A DNA stretch of 64,000 nt from Nocardioides sp. GY 10127 (lineage in GTDB: Bacteria > Actinomycetota > Actinomycetes > Propionibacteriales > Nocardioidaceae): assembly GCF_004919085.1 (NCBI RefSeq), contig NZ_STGL01000007.1:310001-374000 (forward strand), read 5' to 3'. Each line of letters begins with the position of its first letter. The first letter of the stretch is position 1. Positions 52,765 through 61,218 of the stretch are shown piece after piece. A program made the position numbers and the translations under genes. Under the pieces are notes generated by a model. That model saw nothing but the letters and a program-made list of their open reading frames with translations. It was not told where the DNA came from and ran no database searches.

Positions 52765-54833
52765 ATGACGAAGACGACGACGGTGCTGCCCTTGGCGAGC
52801 ATCGTGCCGCCGGAGGGGTCGGTGCGGTAGACGAAGCCGAGCCCGAGGTAGTCGGAGACCTTGTGGACCTCGACGACGAACCCGGCGTCCTGGAGCGTCT
52901 GCGTGGCGGCGTCGATGCCCTGGGCGCGGACGTTGGGCACCTCGACGAGCTCCGGGCCCAGCGAGACGGTGAGGGAGACGGTGTCGCCGCGGAACAGCGT
53001 GCCGCCCTCGGGCGACTGGGACACGACGTCGCCCTCCGGCACGGTGTCGTCGTAGACCGAGGCCGAGGCGTCCACCTCCAGGCCGCGCGCCTCCAGGCGC
53101 CTCGTCGCCACGTCGGCGTCCCGGCCCACCCAGCTGCCCACCTCGATCGGCCGGCGGCCGCGGCTGACCACGAGGTCCACCCGGGCCCCGGCCCGCAGCA
53201 CCGTGCCGGCGTCGGGGTCGGTGGACACGACGGCGCCCTTGGCGACCGTCTCGGACCAGCGGCGGGTGACGTCGCCGACCTCGAGGCCGGTCGCCTCGAG
53301 GGCCGCGCGGGCCCGGGCGAGCGTCCTGCCCGTGACGTCGGGGGTCGGGTACTCCTCGACGCCGAGGGAGACGACGATCTCGACGGTGGAGCCGGGCAGC
53401 CGGCGGGCCCCGGCGCCCGGGTCCTCGGAGACGACGTGGCCCTTGTCGACGGTGTCGCTGTAGACGGCGTCACCGAGTTGCACCTCGAAGCCGGCGTCCT
53501 CCAGCGTGGCCACGGCGTCGGCCCGGGGCTGGCCGAGGACGGCGGGGACCGAGGCGTACCTCGCCCACCCGAACCACCAGGCACCCGAGGCCACGCCGAC
53601 GGCGAGCAGCAGGGCCAGCACCAGCAGGACGAGCCCGCGACGGCGGCGTCGGGGCCGCGAGCGGTGGGCGCGCCGTGGCTCGGCCGGCTGCGCCCGGAAG
53701 GGCTCAGGGACCCGGGTGTCGAGCGGCTCGGGGGCCAGGACGAGGGGTGCCCCGGCCGCGCCGACGGCCGCGGGGGAGAGCGCCGCGACCTGCGTGAGCT
53801 CCTCGGGCTCCAGCAGCTGCGGGGAGGAGTCGTCGAGCCGGTGCTCGGCGGGGTCCGGGACGTGGCCGCCGAAGGCCAGCGGCACGGTGCCGGCGACGAC
53901 GGGGGTGAGGTCGCGGGTCAGCTCCTCGTCGCTGCCCACGCCCTCGCCCAGCGCCTGGGCGACCCGGTGCAGGTGGTGCAGCAGCACGCCCGCGTCCGCG
54001 GGGCGCTGCGAGCGGTCCCGGGCGGTGGCCCGGGCCACGAGCGCGTCGACGTAGTCGGGCAGGCCGGGGACCAGCACGGACGGGGCGGGCACGTCGGTGT
54101 GGACGTGCTGGTAGGCCACCTGGATCGGGGAGTCGCCCTCGTGCGGCTTGCGCCCGGTGAGCAGCTCGTAGAGCACGACGCCGACCGCGTAGACGTCCAC
54201 CCGCGCGTCGCTGCGGCCCTCGGAGACCAGCTCCGGGGCCAGGTAGGAGACGGTGCCGATGAGCACGCCGCCCGTGGCGGTGTGCTGGGTGTCGGTGCCC
54301 ACCGCCTTGGCCAGGCCGAAGTCGGCGACCTTGACCTGCGCGTCGGTCGAGGAGATCAGCACGTTCTCCGGCTTGACGTCGCGGTGCACCACGCCGGCGC
54401 GGTGGGCGGCGGCGAGGGCCGAGACCACCGGCTCGAGGAGCGCCAGCGCCCGCGTCGGCGACATCGGCGCCTCCTGCCGGATCACCTCGCGCAGGGTCGG
54501 CCCGCGGACGAGCTCCATGGCCAGGAACAGCACGCCGTCGTCGTCCCCCTGGTCGTGGACCGCCACGACGTGCGGGTGGGAGAGCCGGGCGGCCGCCCGC
54601 GCCTCGCGCACGAAGCGGGCGGCGAACGCCTCGTCGTCGCCCAGGCCGACGCGCATGACCTTGACGGCCACGGTGCGCTCCAGGCGCAGGTCCAGGGCCT
54701 CGTAGACGGTGGCCATGCCGCCCCGGGCCAGCGGCGCGTCGATCCGGTACCGGCCGTCGAGGACGCGGCCCAGCAGCGGGTCGGAGGGGCCTCGCGGCGG
54801 GGTCGGCCCGGAGGGCTGGACCTCGTCCGTCAC
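52761..54833 (-). CDS. pknL: PASTA-domain Ser/Thr protein kinase (PknL-like)
   Basis: Membrane kinase of 690 residues. Kinase domain about 28-290: ARGGMATVYEA loop, VAVKVM Lys about 58, catalytic HRDVKPEN (Asp about 152), DFGLAKAV and LAPELVSEGRSD. A Pro-rich juxtamembrane region and basic RPRRRRRG lead to one transmembrane helix (about 430), then four extracellular PASTA repeats of about 65 residues, which bind muropeptides or lipid II. GTG 54833 follows AGGAGG. Its divergent neighbour is an Rv2175c-like protein, the pair known in mycobacteria as PknL and its substrate. Confidence 0.93.
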   Translation of the reverse strand: MTDEVQPSGPTPPRGPSDPLLGRVLDGRYRIDAPLARGGMATVYEALDLRLERTVAVKVMRVGLGDDEAFAARFVREARAAARLSHPHVVAVHDQGDDDGVLFLAMELVRGPTLREVIRQEAPMSPTRALALLEPVVSALAAAHRAGVVHRDVKPENVLISSTDAQVKVADFGLAKAVGTDTQHTATGGVLIGTVSYLAPELVSEGRSDARVDVYAVGVVLYELLTGRKPHEGDSPIQVAYQHVHTDVPAPSVLVPGLPDYVDALVARATARDRSQRPADAGVLLHHLHRVAQALGEGVGSDEELTRDLTPVVAGTVPLAFGGHVPDPAEHRLDDSSPQLLEPEELTQVAALSPAAVGAAGAPLVLAPEPLDTRVPEPFRAQPAEPRRAHRSRPRRRRRGLVLLVLALLLAVGVASGAWWFGWARYASVPAVLGQPRADAVATLEDAGFEVQLGDAVYSDTVDKGHVVSEDPGAGARRLPGSTVEIVVSLGVEEYPTPDVTGRTLARARAALEATGLEVGDVTRRWSETVAKGAVVSTDPDAGTVLRAGARVDLVVSRGRRPIEVGSWVGRDADVATRRLEARGLEVDASASVYDDTVPEGDVVSQSPEGGTLFRGDTVSLTVSLGPELVEVPNVRAQGIDAATQTLQDAGFVVEVHKVSDYLGLGFVYRTDPSGGTMLAKGSTVVVFVI

Positions 54834-55032
54834 CTCGACCTCCTGGGCTGCTCTGCGCGGGCGCGCTCGCGCGGCTGCGCGCGGGCTCACGGAGGCGTCA
54901 TCGTAGTGCCCGCGTGTGTCGGGCTCGTGCACGCGCGCCGGGCGCGGACGCGTGGGCCGGCTGGACGGTTGGCCGGAAGGTTGGCTGGACGGGGGAGGTG
55001 GACGAGCGTGCCGCTCGTGCGAGCATGGCCCC

Positions 55033-55410
55033 ATGAGCGAGACACGGCTGGCCGACCAGGACCTGGGCGCCCTGGTGGAGGAGTGGCTGGAGTGGTCGGA
55101 GGCGGCCGCGCTGCTGGGCGTCACGGTGGCGAAGGTCCGGACGATGATCCGCGAGCACCAGCTCGCCGCGGCCGTCCCGTGGGAGCGTGCCGGCCAGCGC
55201 GTGCCGGCACTCTTCATCGACCCCGAGACCCTGGAGCCCGTCAAGGGGCTGCCCGGCCTGCTCACGATGATGCACGACAACGGCTACGACGACCGCGAGT
55301 GCATCGCCTGGATCTTCCTGGACGCCGACCTGCCCGGCCGCCCCATCGACGCGCTGCGGGAGAACCGCGGCTCGGAGGTCAAGCGGCGCGCGCAGGCGAT
55401 GGCCTTCTGA
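55033..55410 (+). CDS. Rv2175c-family DNA-binding protein
   Basis: Protein of 125 residues. A winged helix-turn-helix (DLGALVEEWLEWSEAAALLG, TVAKVRTMIREHQLAAA) is followed by a conserved C-terminal segment GLPGLLTMMHDNGYDDRECIAWIF. In M. tuberculosis Rv2175c binds DNA and is phosphorylated by PknL on an N-terminal threonine; a Thr is present at residue 4 here, but equivalence is unproven. Divergent from the kinase gene (199 bp between starts). Confidence 0.9.
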   Translation: MSETRLADQDLGALVEEWLEWSEAAALLGVTVAKVRTMIREHQLAAAVPWERAGQRVPALFIDPETLEPVKGLPGLLTMMHDNGYDDRECIAWIFLDADLPGRPIDALRENRGSEVKRRAQAMAF

Positions 55411-55432
55411 CCCAGCCCCACCAGGCCCGTCC

Positions 55433-55960
55433 ATGGTCTACCGGCTGTCCCCCGAGCAGGTCCGCCCGCCCCGGCGTGGCGGGCCCTCCGGAGCGCTCGC
55501 GCTCCTCGTCGTGCTCGGCCTGGCCGTGGGCATCTGGGTCGCGGCGGGCGGGCAGCCCGGCTCGCGCACCGGCGGGACGTCGTCCGGCGACACCACCGCG
55601 GTCCCGAGCGGCGACGTGCCGACCGTCGACCCGACGTCCGGCCTGCCCTACGTGGCCCCCTCGTCCCTGCCGGCGGCCGCGCTCGAGGTGATCTCCCGGC
55701 ACGACACGGGCGTCGCCCAGCGGGTCGGCGCCGACGGCGAGCCGTACGACAACGACGCCGGCCTCCTGCCGGCGCAGCCGGAGGGCTACTACACCGTCTA
55801 CCCGGTCACCGGCTCGGACGTGGACCCCGGTGACGAGCGCCTGGTCGGTGGCGAGCCCACGGGTGCCGCCGCGACCGCCGACGCAGCCGGCGACGGGTCC
55901 GGCACCGAGTGGTACTGGACGGACGACGCGGGCTACTCGTTCTTCCGCGTCGGCCCCTGA
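55433..55960 (+). CDS. Membrane-anchored RNase Sa/barnase-like protein, probably inactive
   Basis: Protein of 175 residues: cytosolic N-terminus, one helix (ALALLVVLGLAVGIWVAAGG), a Ser/Thr-rich linker, then residues about 70-175 matching the microbial guanyl-RNase fold. Against RNase Sa (recalled) these align well: LPAAALEVISRHDTG, DGEPYDND...LLPAQPEGYYTVYPV, and TEWYWTDDAGYSFFRV. The catalytic Glu (GYYHEY in RNase Sa) is Val here, the His (GDHYATF) is replaced, and one of two Arg is lost. A 16-residue loop is inserted before the last strands. Likely a binding rather than cleaving protein. Confidence 0.7.
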   Translation: MVYRLSPEQVRPPRRGGPSGALALLVVLGLAVGIWVAAGGQPGSRTGGTSSGDTTAVPSGDVPTVDPTSGLPYVAPSSLPAAALEVISRHDTGVAQRVGADGEPYDNDAGLLPAQPEGYYTVYPVTGSDVDPGDERLVGGEPTGAAATADAAGDGSGTEWYWTDDAGYSFFRVGP

Positions 55961-55975
55961 GCCGGCCCTCCGTTC

Positions 55976-57091
55976 TCAGAGGGTGCGCTGGGTGGCCGCG
56001 GAGGCCAGCCGGGTCAGCACCTGCGTGGCCTGCGGGTCGAACCCGCTGGCGTGCAGGACGCCGACGGCCTTCTCGGCCAGCGCCGCGATGACCTCCTCGA
56101 CCTGGGCGGCGGCCCCGGCCTCGGTGATGATCGCGCGCAGCCGGTCGACCTGCTCGTCGGTGAGCGGGCTGCCCAGCGAGCGGTCGAGCAGCGCGGCGTC
56201 CTCGTCGGAGGCGGCGTCCAGGGCGAGGGCGACCAGGACGGTTCGCTTGCCCTCCACGAGGTCGTCGCCGGCGGGCTTGCCGGTGGTGGCAGGGTCGCCG
56301 AAGACGCCGAGCAGGTCGTCGCGCAGCTGGAAGGCCTCGCCGAGCGGGAGGCCGAAGCCGGTGAGCGCGCGGAGCTGGGCCTCGTCCGCCCCGGCGAGCG
56401 CGGCCCCGACGTGCAGCGGCCGCTCGATGGAGTACTTGGCCGACTTGTAGCGCAGGACGGTCATCGCGGCGTCCACGTCGGCGCGGCCCCGGGCCTGCAC
56501 CGAGACGTCCAGGAACTGGCCGGCGATGACCTCGGTGCGGCAGGCGTCGAGGATCGCCAGCGCGTCGGAGACCCGGTCGCCGGACAGGCCGCAGGTGCGC
56601 AGCATCTCGTCGGACCAGCTGAGCAGCAGGTCGCCCAGCAGGATCGCCGCGGCGGCGCCGTACTGCTCGGGGTCGCCGCGCCACGCGTCGCCGCGGTGCT
56701 CGGCCTCGAACCCGCGGTGGGTCGCGGGCCGGCCGCGGCGGGTGTCGGAGGCGTCCATGAGGTCGTCGTGGACCAGGGCGCTGGCGTGCAGGAGCTCCAG
56801 GGACGCGGCGGCGCGGGCGAGGGCGAGCGCCTGCTCGTCGTCCTGCCGCTCCAGGCAGCCGGCGACGGCCTGGTGGCCCCACCAGCAGAAGGCCGCCCGG
56901 AACCGCTTCCCGCCCGAGACGACGGCGCGCGCCTCGGCGACGAGCCGCTCGGCGTCGGGGCCCAGGGGGGCCAGGCGCGCGGCCTGGAGGTCGAGGAAGG
57001 CGTCGAGGGCGGCCTGCACCCGGGCCCGGAACTCCGCGGGGTCCCAGGTGCCGGCGTCGGGGGAGGCGTCGGGGGAGGCGTCGGGGGTCAC
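55976..57091 (-). CDS. idsA: Polyprenyl diphosphate synthase
   Basis: Trans-isoprenyl diphosphate synthase of 371 residues. First Asp-rich motif VHDDLMDASDTRRGR, second FQLRDDLLGVFGD, with GGKRFRAA for IPP binding. It makes geranylgeranyl-range chains used for menaquinone, carotenoids or lipid carriers. TACGGT (57103-57098) lies 6 nt before the GTG (leaderless). Tandem SPDASPDA at the N-terminus comes from a short DNA repeat. Convergent with the RNase-like gene. Confidence 0.93.
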   Translation of the reverse strand: MTPDASPDASPDAGTWDPAEFRARVQAALDAFLDLQAARLAPLGPDAERLVAEARAVVSGGKRFRAAFCWWGHQAVAGCLERQDDEQALALARAAASLELLHASALVHDDLMDASDTRRGRPATHRGFEAEHRGDAWRGDPEQYGAAAAILLGDLLLSWSDEMLRTCGLSGDRVSDALAILDACRTEVIAGQFLDVSVQARGRADVDAAMTVLRYKSAKYSIERPLHVGAALAGADEAQLRALTGFGLPLGEAFQLRDDLLGVFGDPATTGKPAGDDLVEGKRTVLVALALDAASDEDAALLDRSLGSPLTDEQVDRLRAIITEAGAAAQVEEVIAALAEKAVGVLHASGFDPQATQVLTRLASAATQRTL

Positions 57092-57152
57092 GCGGCCACC
57101 GTAGTCGGTCCGCGGGCATGGACGCCGAGGAGGGGAACGCGCCCCGCCTCCC

Positions 57153-57158
57153 TAGAAT
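57153..57158 (+). promoter_or_regulatory. -10 element of leaderless metF
   Basis: TAGAAT, one mismatch from TATAAT, 6 nt before the metF ATG, with no ribosome-binding site between. The divergent idsA start has an equivalent element 50 bp away. Confidence 0.55.
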
Positions 57159-57164
57159 CGCCCC

Positions 57165-58058
57165 ATGACGATCGGCCGCGGACGCTCCCTCACCGACCTC
57201 GTCCGTGAGGGCCGACGGTCGTTCTCCTTCGAGTTCTTCCCGCCGAAGGACGAGGCCGGCGAGGCCCAGCTGTGGGAGACCGTCCGTGAGCTGGAGGCCT
57301 ACGAGCCGTCGTTCGTCTCGGTCACCTACGGGGCCGGCGGCTCCTCGCGCGACCGCACGCTGCGGATCACCCGGCGCATCGCGGAGGAGACCTCGCTGCT
57401 GCCGATGGCCCACCTCACCTGCGTCGGGCACACCCGCGAGGAGCTCGGCCAGATCCTGGACGACTACGCGGCCGCGGGCGTCCACCACCTGATGGCGCTG
57501 CGCGGCGACCCCGAGGACGGCCCGCGCGCCGAGTGGACCCCGACCCCGGGCGGGCTCACCCACGCCCACGAGCTCGTCGAGATGGCCGCGGCCACCGGCC
57601 AGTTCCGCATCGGCGTCGCGGCCTTCCCCGAGACCCACCCGTCCTCGCCGTCGCTCGACCACGACGCCGACGTCCTGGCCCTCAAGGCCCGGGCCGGCGC
57701 CGAGTTCGCCGTCACCCAGATGTTCTTCCGCGCCGCCGACTACGTCGACCTCGTCGAGCGGGTCCGCGAGCGCGGCGTGGAGCTGCCGGTGCTGCCGGGG
57801 ATCATGCCGATCCTCAACCTCGCCGCGATCCGCCGCCAGGGGGAGCTCATCGGCACCGAGGTGCCGGCCGACGTGGTGGCCAGGATCGCCGCTCACGAGG
57901 GCGACCCGGTCTCCATGCGGGCCGAGGGCATCGCCCTGGCCGCGGAGCTGTGCGCCGAGCTCCTCGACGCCGGCGCCCCGGGCCTGCACTTCTACACGCT
58001 GAACCGGTCGCGGGCCACGCGCGAGATCTTCGAGAAGCTGGACGTCGCGCGGGGCTGA
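57165..58058 (+). CDS. metF: Methylenetetrahydrofolate reductase
   Basis: FAD enzyme of 297 residues that reduces 5,10-methylene-THF to 5-methyl-THF for methionine synthesis. Start FSFEFFPPKDEAGEAQLW, then SVTYGAGGSSRDRT, HLTCVGHTREEL, LMALRGDPEDG, FRIGVAAFPETHP, TQMFFRAADY and GLHFYTLNRS complete the family. The start is fixed by homology and by the upstream TAGAAT. Confidence 0.96.
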   Translation: MTIGRGRSLTDLVREGRRSFSFEFFPPKDEAGEAQLWETVRELEAYEPSFVSVTYGAGGSSRDRTLRITRRIAEETSLLPMAHLTCVGHTREELGQILDDYAAAGVHHLMALRGDPEDGPRAEWTPTPGGLTHAHELVEMAAATGQFRIGVAAFPETHPSSPSLDHDADVLALKARAGAEFAVTQMFFRAADYVDLVERVRERGVELPVLPGIMPILNLAAIRRQGELIGTEVPADVVARIAAHEGDPVSMRAEGIALAAELCAELLDAGAPGLHFYTLNRSRATREIFEKLDVARG

Positions 58059-58095
58059 GCCCGGCCCGGCCCAGTCCAGCCCGGCCAGGCGGCGC

Positions 58096-59463
58096 TCAGG
58101 CCCGCTCGGCCCGCCCGACCAGCTCCGCGGCCACCGCCGCGGTGAGCCCCGCGAACGGCAGCCCGGGCAGGGCGGCCGCGTGCGCGCCGACCACGAGCAG
58201 GCCCTCCGGGCCGCCGGCGTCCGCGGCCCGGACCGGCGTGCGCCGGGTGCGGCGCCCCGCCCACGCGGTCCCGAGGGGGCTCCCGTGCCAGGCGGTGACG
58301 AGCTCGGCGGGGGAGCGGTCGAGGGTGGTGCGGACCCGGTCGCGCACGTCCAGGCCCCGTCGGGCCAGGGCGGTCGGGAGGTCCTCCAGCAGGGCCCCGC
58401 GCACCAGGACGGTCCAGGCGCTCGCGCCCTCGGGGGCGCTGCCGCCCGGGCGGACGACGAGCAGGGGGTCGCCCTCCCTGCCCCGCCGCCCGGGCTGCCG
58501 CGGGTGCAGCACCGTCTCGGCGTCGAGCGTGTCCGCGCCGTCCAGACCCAGGTGGACGACCCGGGGCGGCAGCGCCGGCAGGGTGCGGCGCAGCCCCGGC
58601 AGGCCGTCGGCGAGCCCCGGCAGGGCGCGGGGGTCGGTGGCCACGACCACCACGTCGGCGTCCGCGTCCCCCTGGTCGGTGCGCACGCCGACGACGCGGC
58701 CGCCCGGCCCGCCGGCGGGGCCCCGCTCCACCCGCACGTCGGTGACCCTGGTGCCGGTGCGGACCTCGACCCCGCGCAGGTCCAGCCGCAGCGCGAGCCG
58801 CTCGCCGAGCGCGGCGAGGCCGCCGGGCACGACCCAGGTGCCGAGCGTCTGCTCGAGGTAGGACACGAGGCCCGCCCATGCGGGGACGTCGCGGGGGTGG
58901 TGGCCGTCGAGGACGAAGGGGTGGGCGGCCAGGGTGCGCAGCCGCGGGTCGGGCAGGCCGCGGCGCAGGGCGCGCTCGAGGTGGGTGCGACCCGCCAGGA
59001 CGGCGGCCGCCTCGGCGGAGGGGCCCCCCGTCGGCGCCGGGTGCTCGAGCAGCGGCCGCAGGGCCTCCCAGGTGGGGATGTGGCCGGCCACGTGGTCGAC
59101 CCAGGCCCGGCCCAGCCCGGGAGCGAGCGCGTCGACGGAGCGCAGCGCCCCGCTGCGGCCGGCGGCCAGGCGCAGGGTGGAGCCGTCGGCGAAGCGGTGC
59201 TCGCGCAGGACGTCGAGCGGGACGAGCTCGAGCTCGCGCTCCAGGGGCCGGCCGGTCTTGCGGAAGAGGTCGCGGACGACGGCCGGCAGCAGCGTCCGGT
59301 CGGGGCCGGCGTCCCAGGTGAAGCCGTCCCGGCTCACCCGGCCCAGCGCGCCGCCCACCGTGTCGCCGCGCTCCAGCAGCAGGACGTCGTGGCCCTGCTT
59401 GGCGCAGCGCAGGGCGGCCGCCAGCCCGGCGAACCCGGCACCGACGACCACGACCCTGCTCAC
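58096..59463 (-). CDS. Phytoene-desaturase-like FAD oxidoreductase
   Basis: Protein of 455 residues with an N-terminal FAD-binding Rossmann motif VVVVGAGFAGLAAALRCAKQ, GGALGRVSRDGFTWDAGP, WVVPGGLAALGERLA, and the C-terminal second FAD motif LLVVGAHAAALPGLPFAGL. It belongs to the CrtI/NAD(P)-binding amine-oxidase-like superfamily. Carotenoid desaturation is suggested by the family and by nearby idsA, but no crtB is in the window. GTG 59463 has TACCCT 8 nt upstream. Confidence 0.85.
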   Translation of the reverse strand: MSRVVVVGAGFAGLAAALRCAKQGHDVLLLERGDTVGGALGRVSRDGFTWDAGPDRTLLPAVVRDLFRKTGRPLERELELVPLDVLREHRFADGSTLRLAAGRSGALRSVDALAPGLGRAWVDHVAGHIPTWEALRPLLEHPAPTGGPSAEAAAVLAGRTHLERALRRGLPDPRLRTLAAHPFVLDGHHPRDVPAWAGLVSYLEQTLGTWVVPGGLAALGERLALRLDLRGVEVRTGTRVTDVRVERGPAGGPGGRVVGVRTDQGDADADVVVVATDPRALPGLADGLPGLRRTLPALPPRVVHLGLDGADTLDAETVLHPRQPGRRGREGDPLLVVRPGGSAPEGASAWTVLVRGALLEDLPTALARRGLDVRDRVRTTLDRSPAELVTAWHGSPLGTAWAGRRTRRTPVRAADAGGPEGLLVVGAHAAALPGLPFAGLTAAVAAELVGRAERA

Positions 59464-59486
59464 GGGTGGCAAGGGTAGGCGCCGGC

Positions 59487-59975
59487 TCAGTCGGGCAGGA
59501 GACCGGTCACGGGGTCGCCCACCCGGACCGTGCCGCCGGTGACGGCCCGCAGCACCGACCCTGCCCGGCGCCGCAGCGCCGCCCGCGCGCCGGGGCCGAC
59601 GGAGGTCTCCATCACCGCGCACGGCGCGGCCACCCGGACGACCTCGAGGACGACGGCCCCGCCCGGCCGGGTCGGGTCACCCAGGACGACGCGGGCGCCC
59701 GGCTCGCTCGGCACCCGCCCGGCGTCCACCGTGACGGTACGGCGGGTGGAACCCGGCGGCACCGGTGCGCCGAGCGCCCGGGCCGCCTCGGCGAGCTCGG
59801 TGGCGGACTGGAGGCTGACGTGCCGGTGGCGGCTGCCGTGGTAGCGGTCGCCGACGACCCCCGCGCCGGCCTCGACGACGATCTCGGTGACCGGCTCGGT
59901 GGGGGCGTGGTGGCGCGGGGCCAGGTGCAGGGCGGTCACCCGGCTGGTGAGGGTGGTGGTGGGGGTGCCGGTCAC
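59487..59975 (-). CDS. MOSC-domain protein
   Basis: Protein of 162 residues with a beta-barrel MOSC domain: GAGVVGDRYHGSRHRHVSLQS, VLGDPTRPGGAVVLEVVRV, APCAVMETSVGPGAR with the conserved Cys, and GTVRVGDPV. MOSC domains carry sulfur for molybdenum cofactor enzymes. The GTG overlaps the YbaK stop (GTGA). Substrate unknown; the desulfurase/TusA pair in this window might supply sulfur. Confidence 0.88.
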   Translation of the reverse strand: MTGTPTTTLTSRVTALHLAPRHHAPTEPVTEIVVEAGAGVVGDRYHGSRHRHVSLQSATELAEAARALGAPVPPGSTRRTVTVDAGRVPSEPGARVVLGDPTRPGGAVVLEVVRVAAPCAVMETSVGPGARAALRRRAGSVLRAVTGGTVRVGDPVTGLLPD

Positions 59976-60484
59976 GGCTCGACGTCCACGACCTGCGCCC
60001 CGGTGAGGGCGAGGAGCTCCTCGAAGGTGGTGGAGAAGACCGCGGCGGGGTGCCCGGCGGCGGCCCAGACGGTGGGGTGCTGCTGGAGCCACGGGTCGAT
60101 CCAGGTGGGCACGGGAGCGGGGTGACCGAGCGGGGAGACGCCGCCGATGACCTGCCCGGTGTGCTCGCGCACGAGGTCGGGGCTCGCCCGGCGCAGGCGG
60201 GCCACGCCGATCCGCGCCGCGGTGGCCGCGGTGTCGACGCGGTGGGCGCCGGAGGTGAGGACGAGCACGGGGCGGCCGCCCGAGCCGTCCTGCTCCACGG
60301 CCTCGAACAGCAGGCTGTTGGCGATGGCGCCGACCTCGCAGCCCAGCGCCTGCGCCGCGAGGGCGGCGGTGTGCACCCCGTCGGGCAGGACGACGACCTC
60401 GCCGGTGCCCCCGCGCTCGGCGTGGGCGGCGCGGAACCGGGCGATCCCCGGGTGGTCCGGTGCGGGCTGGTTCTGCGTGTCCAT
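59972..60484 (-). CDS. YbaK/EbsC-family aminoacyl-tRNA deacylase
   Basis: Protein of 170 residues of the YbaK/ProX editing family: TAALAAQALGCEVGAIANSLLF with the ligand loop, RPVLVLTSGAHRVD, and QVIGGVSPLGHPAPVPTWID containing the G-G-x-S-P-x-G motif. It removes mischarged amino acids from tRNA in trans. TAGATT (60497-60492) lies 7 nt before the ATG. Coupled to the MOSC gene. Confidence 0.92.
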   Translation of the reverse strand: MDTQNQPAPDHPGIARFRAAHAERGGTGEVVVLPDGVHTAALAAQALGCEVGAIANSLLFEAVEQDGSGGRPVLVLTSGAHRVDTAATAARIGVARLRRASPDLVREHTGQVIGGVSPLGHPAPVPTWIDPWLQQHPTVWAAAGHPAAVFSTTFEELLALTGAQVVDVEP

Positions 60485-60575
60485 GGGTCTGAATCTAGAG
60501 TCGGGAGCACAGTCGGCCCAGGCCCGCCCGTCCGGCGGCCGCCCAGCCGACCCGAACCGAGGAGGAAGGACCAGC

Positions 60576-61073
60576 GTGGAGGCACCGAGTCGCCCGTGGA
60601 CCCTGCGAGTGGCGCTGCTGACCTACGGCTGCCTGGTGGTGCTGGGCGCCGTCGCCGTCGTCCTCATCCGGGTGATGAACTCCGCCCTCGTGCTCTCGTG
60701 GGCCCAGGGCCACCGGGACGCGCGCGAGATCGTCGAGACGGCCGGGCTGGAGTACCTGATCACCGAGCAGCCGATCGCGGTCCCGCACTTCTTCCCCGTG
60801 GGCGCCACGCTGTTCGTCGTCCTCGTGCTCCTGCTCGGCGTCCTCACCGCCTTCATCTACGAGGGCAACCCGTGGGCGCGCTACGCGCTCACCGCGGCCC
60901 TGCTCATGATCGCGACCGCCACGAGCGCCTGCATCCGGGTCGCGCCGCCGGCCACGTTCGTGGTGCTCAGCGTCATCGGGCTCGTGGGCATCGTGGTGCT
61001 CCTGGCGATGGCCTGGGCACCGGCCTCCACGCACTACCTGCGCGAGACCCGGCGCTACGTGCACGGGGGCTGA
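60576..61073 (+). CDS. Four-helix membrane protein, unknown function
   Basis: Protein of 165 residues with about four transmembrane helices (VALLTYGCLVVLGAVAVVLI, LFVVLVLLLGVLTAFIY, YALTAALLMIATATSAC, VVLSVIGLVGIVVLLAM) and a 60-residue extracytoplasmic or cytosolic loop after helix 1. GTG 60576 follows GGAGGAAGG at about 6 nt. Divergent from ybaK. No family recognised. Confidence 0.82.
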   Translation: MEAPSRPWTLRVALLTYGCLVVLGAVAVVLIRVMNSALVLSWAQGHRDAREIVETAGLEYLITEQPIAVPHFFPVGATLFVVLVLLLGVLTAFIYEGNPWARYALTAALLMIATATSACIRVAPPATFVVLSVIGLVGIVVLLAMAWAPASTHYLRETRRYVHGG

Positions 61074-61106
61074 CCGCCCCCGCCCCCTGCCCCCGGGCCT
61101 CTCCCG

Positions 61107-61131
61107 ACCGCCCCTCCTGTGGAGGGGCGGT
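61107..61131 (+). terminator. Intrinsic terminator
   Basis: ACCGCCCCTCC (61107-61117) and GGAGGGGCGGT (61121-61131), an 11-bp stem with a TGT loop, followed by TGTCGCTGT. It ends the membrane-protein gene just before the SOS promoter. Confidence 0.82.
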
Positions 61132-61159
61132 TGTCGCTGTCGGTGGTCCCCTCTATGGT
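61131..61159 (+). promoter_or_regulatory. Promoter of the SOS cassette (TTGTCG-N17-TATGGT)
   Basis: TTGTCG at 61131-61136 and TATGGT at 61154-61159 with an ideal 17-bp spacer. The LexA box begins 10 bp after the -10, over the expected start of transcription. Confidence 0.62.
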
Positions 61160-61168
61160 CTCCCTTGA

Positions 61169-61184
61169 TCGAACAGCCGTTCGA
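61169..61184 (+). promoter_or_regulatory. LexA (SOS) box upstream of DUF6504 gene
   Basis: TCGAACAGCCGTTCGA matches exactly the actinobacterial SOS box TCGAAC-N4-GTTCGA. It lies 35 bp before the DUF6504 ATG and just downstream of a good promoter, the right position for repression. Confidence 0.9.
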
Positions 61185-61218
61185 ACACAAGGCCCAGGGT
61201 CGGGGAACGAGGTGCAGG

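Noticed and set aside
51471..55691. 1406-codon plus-strand open frame
   Set aside because: A shadow of the MFS, kinase and following genes; composition is Arg/Gly/Pro-rich with no motif.
59487..60092. Longer MOSC protein starting at 60092
   Set aside because: The extra N-terminus lies in the wrong frame of ybaK. GTG 59975 overlaps the ybaK stop and begins the domain.
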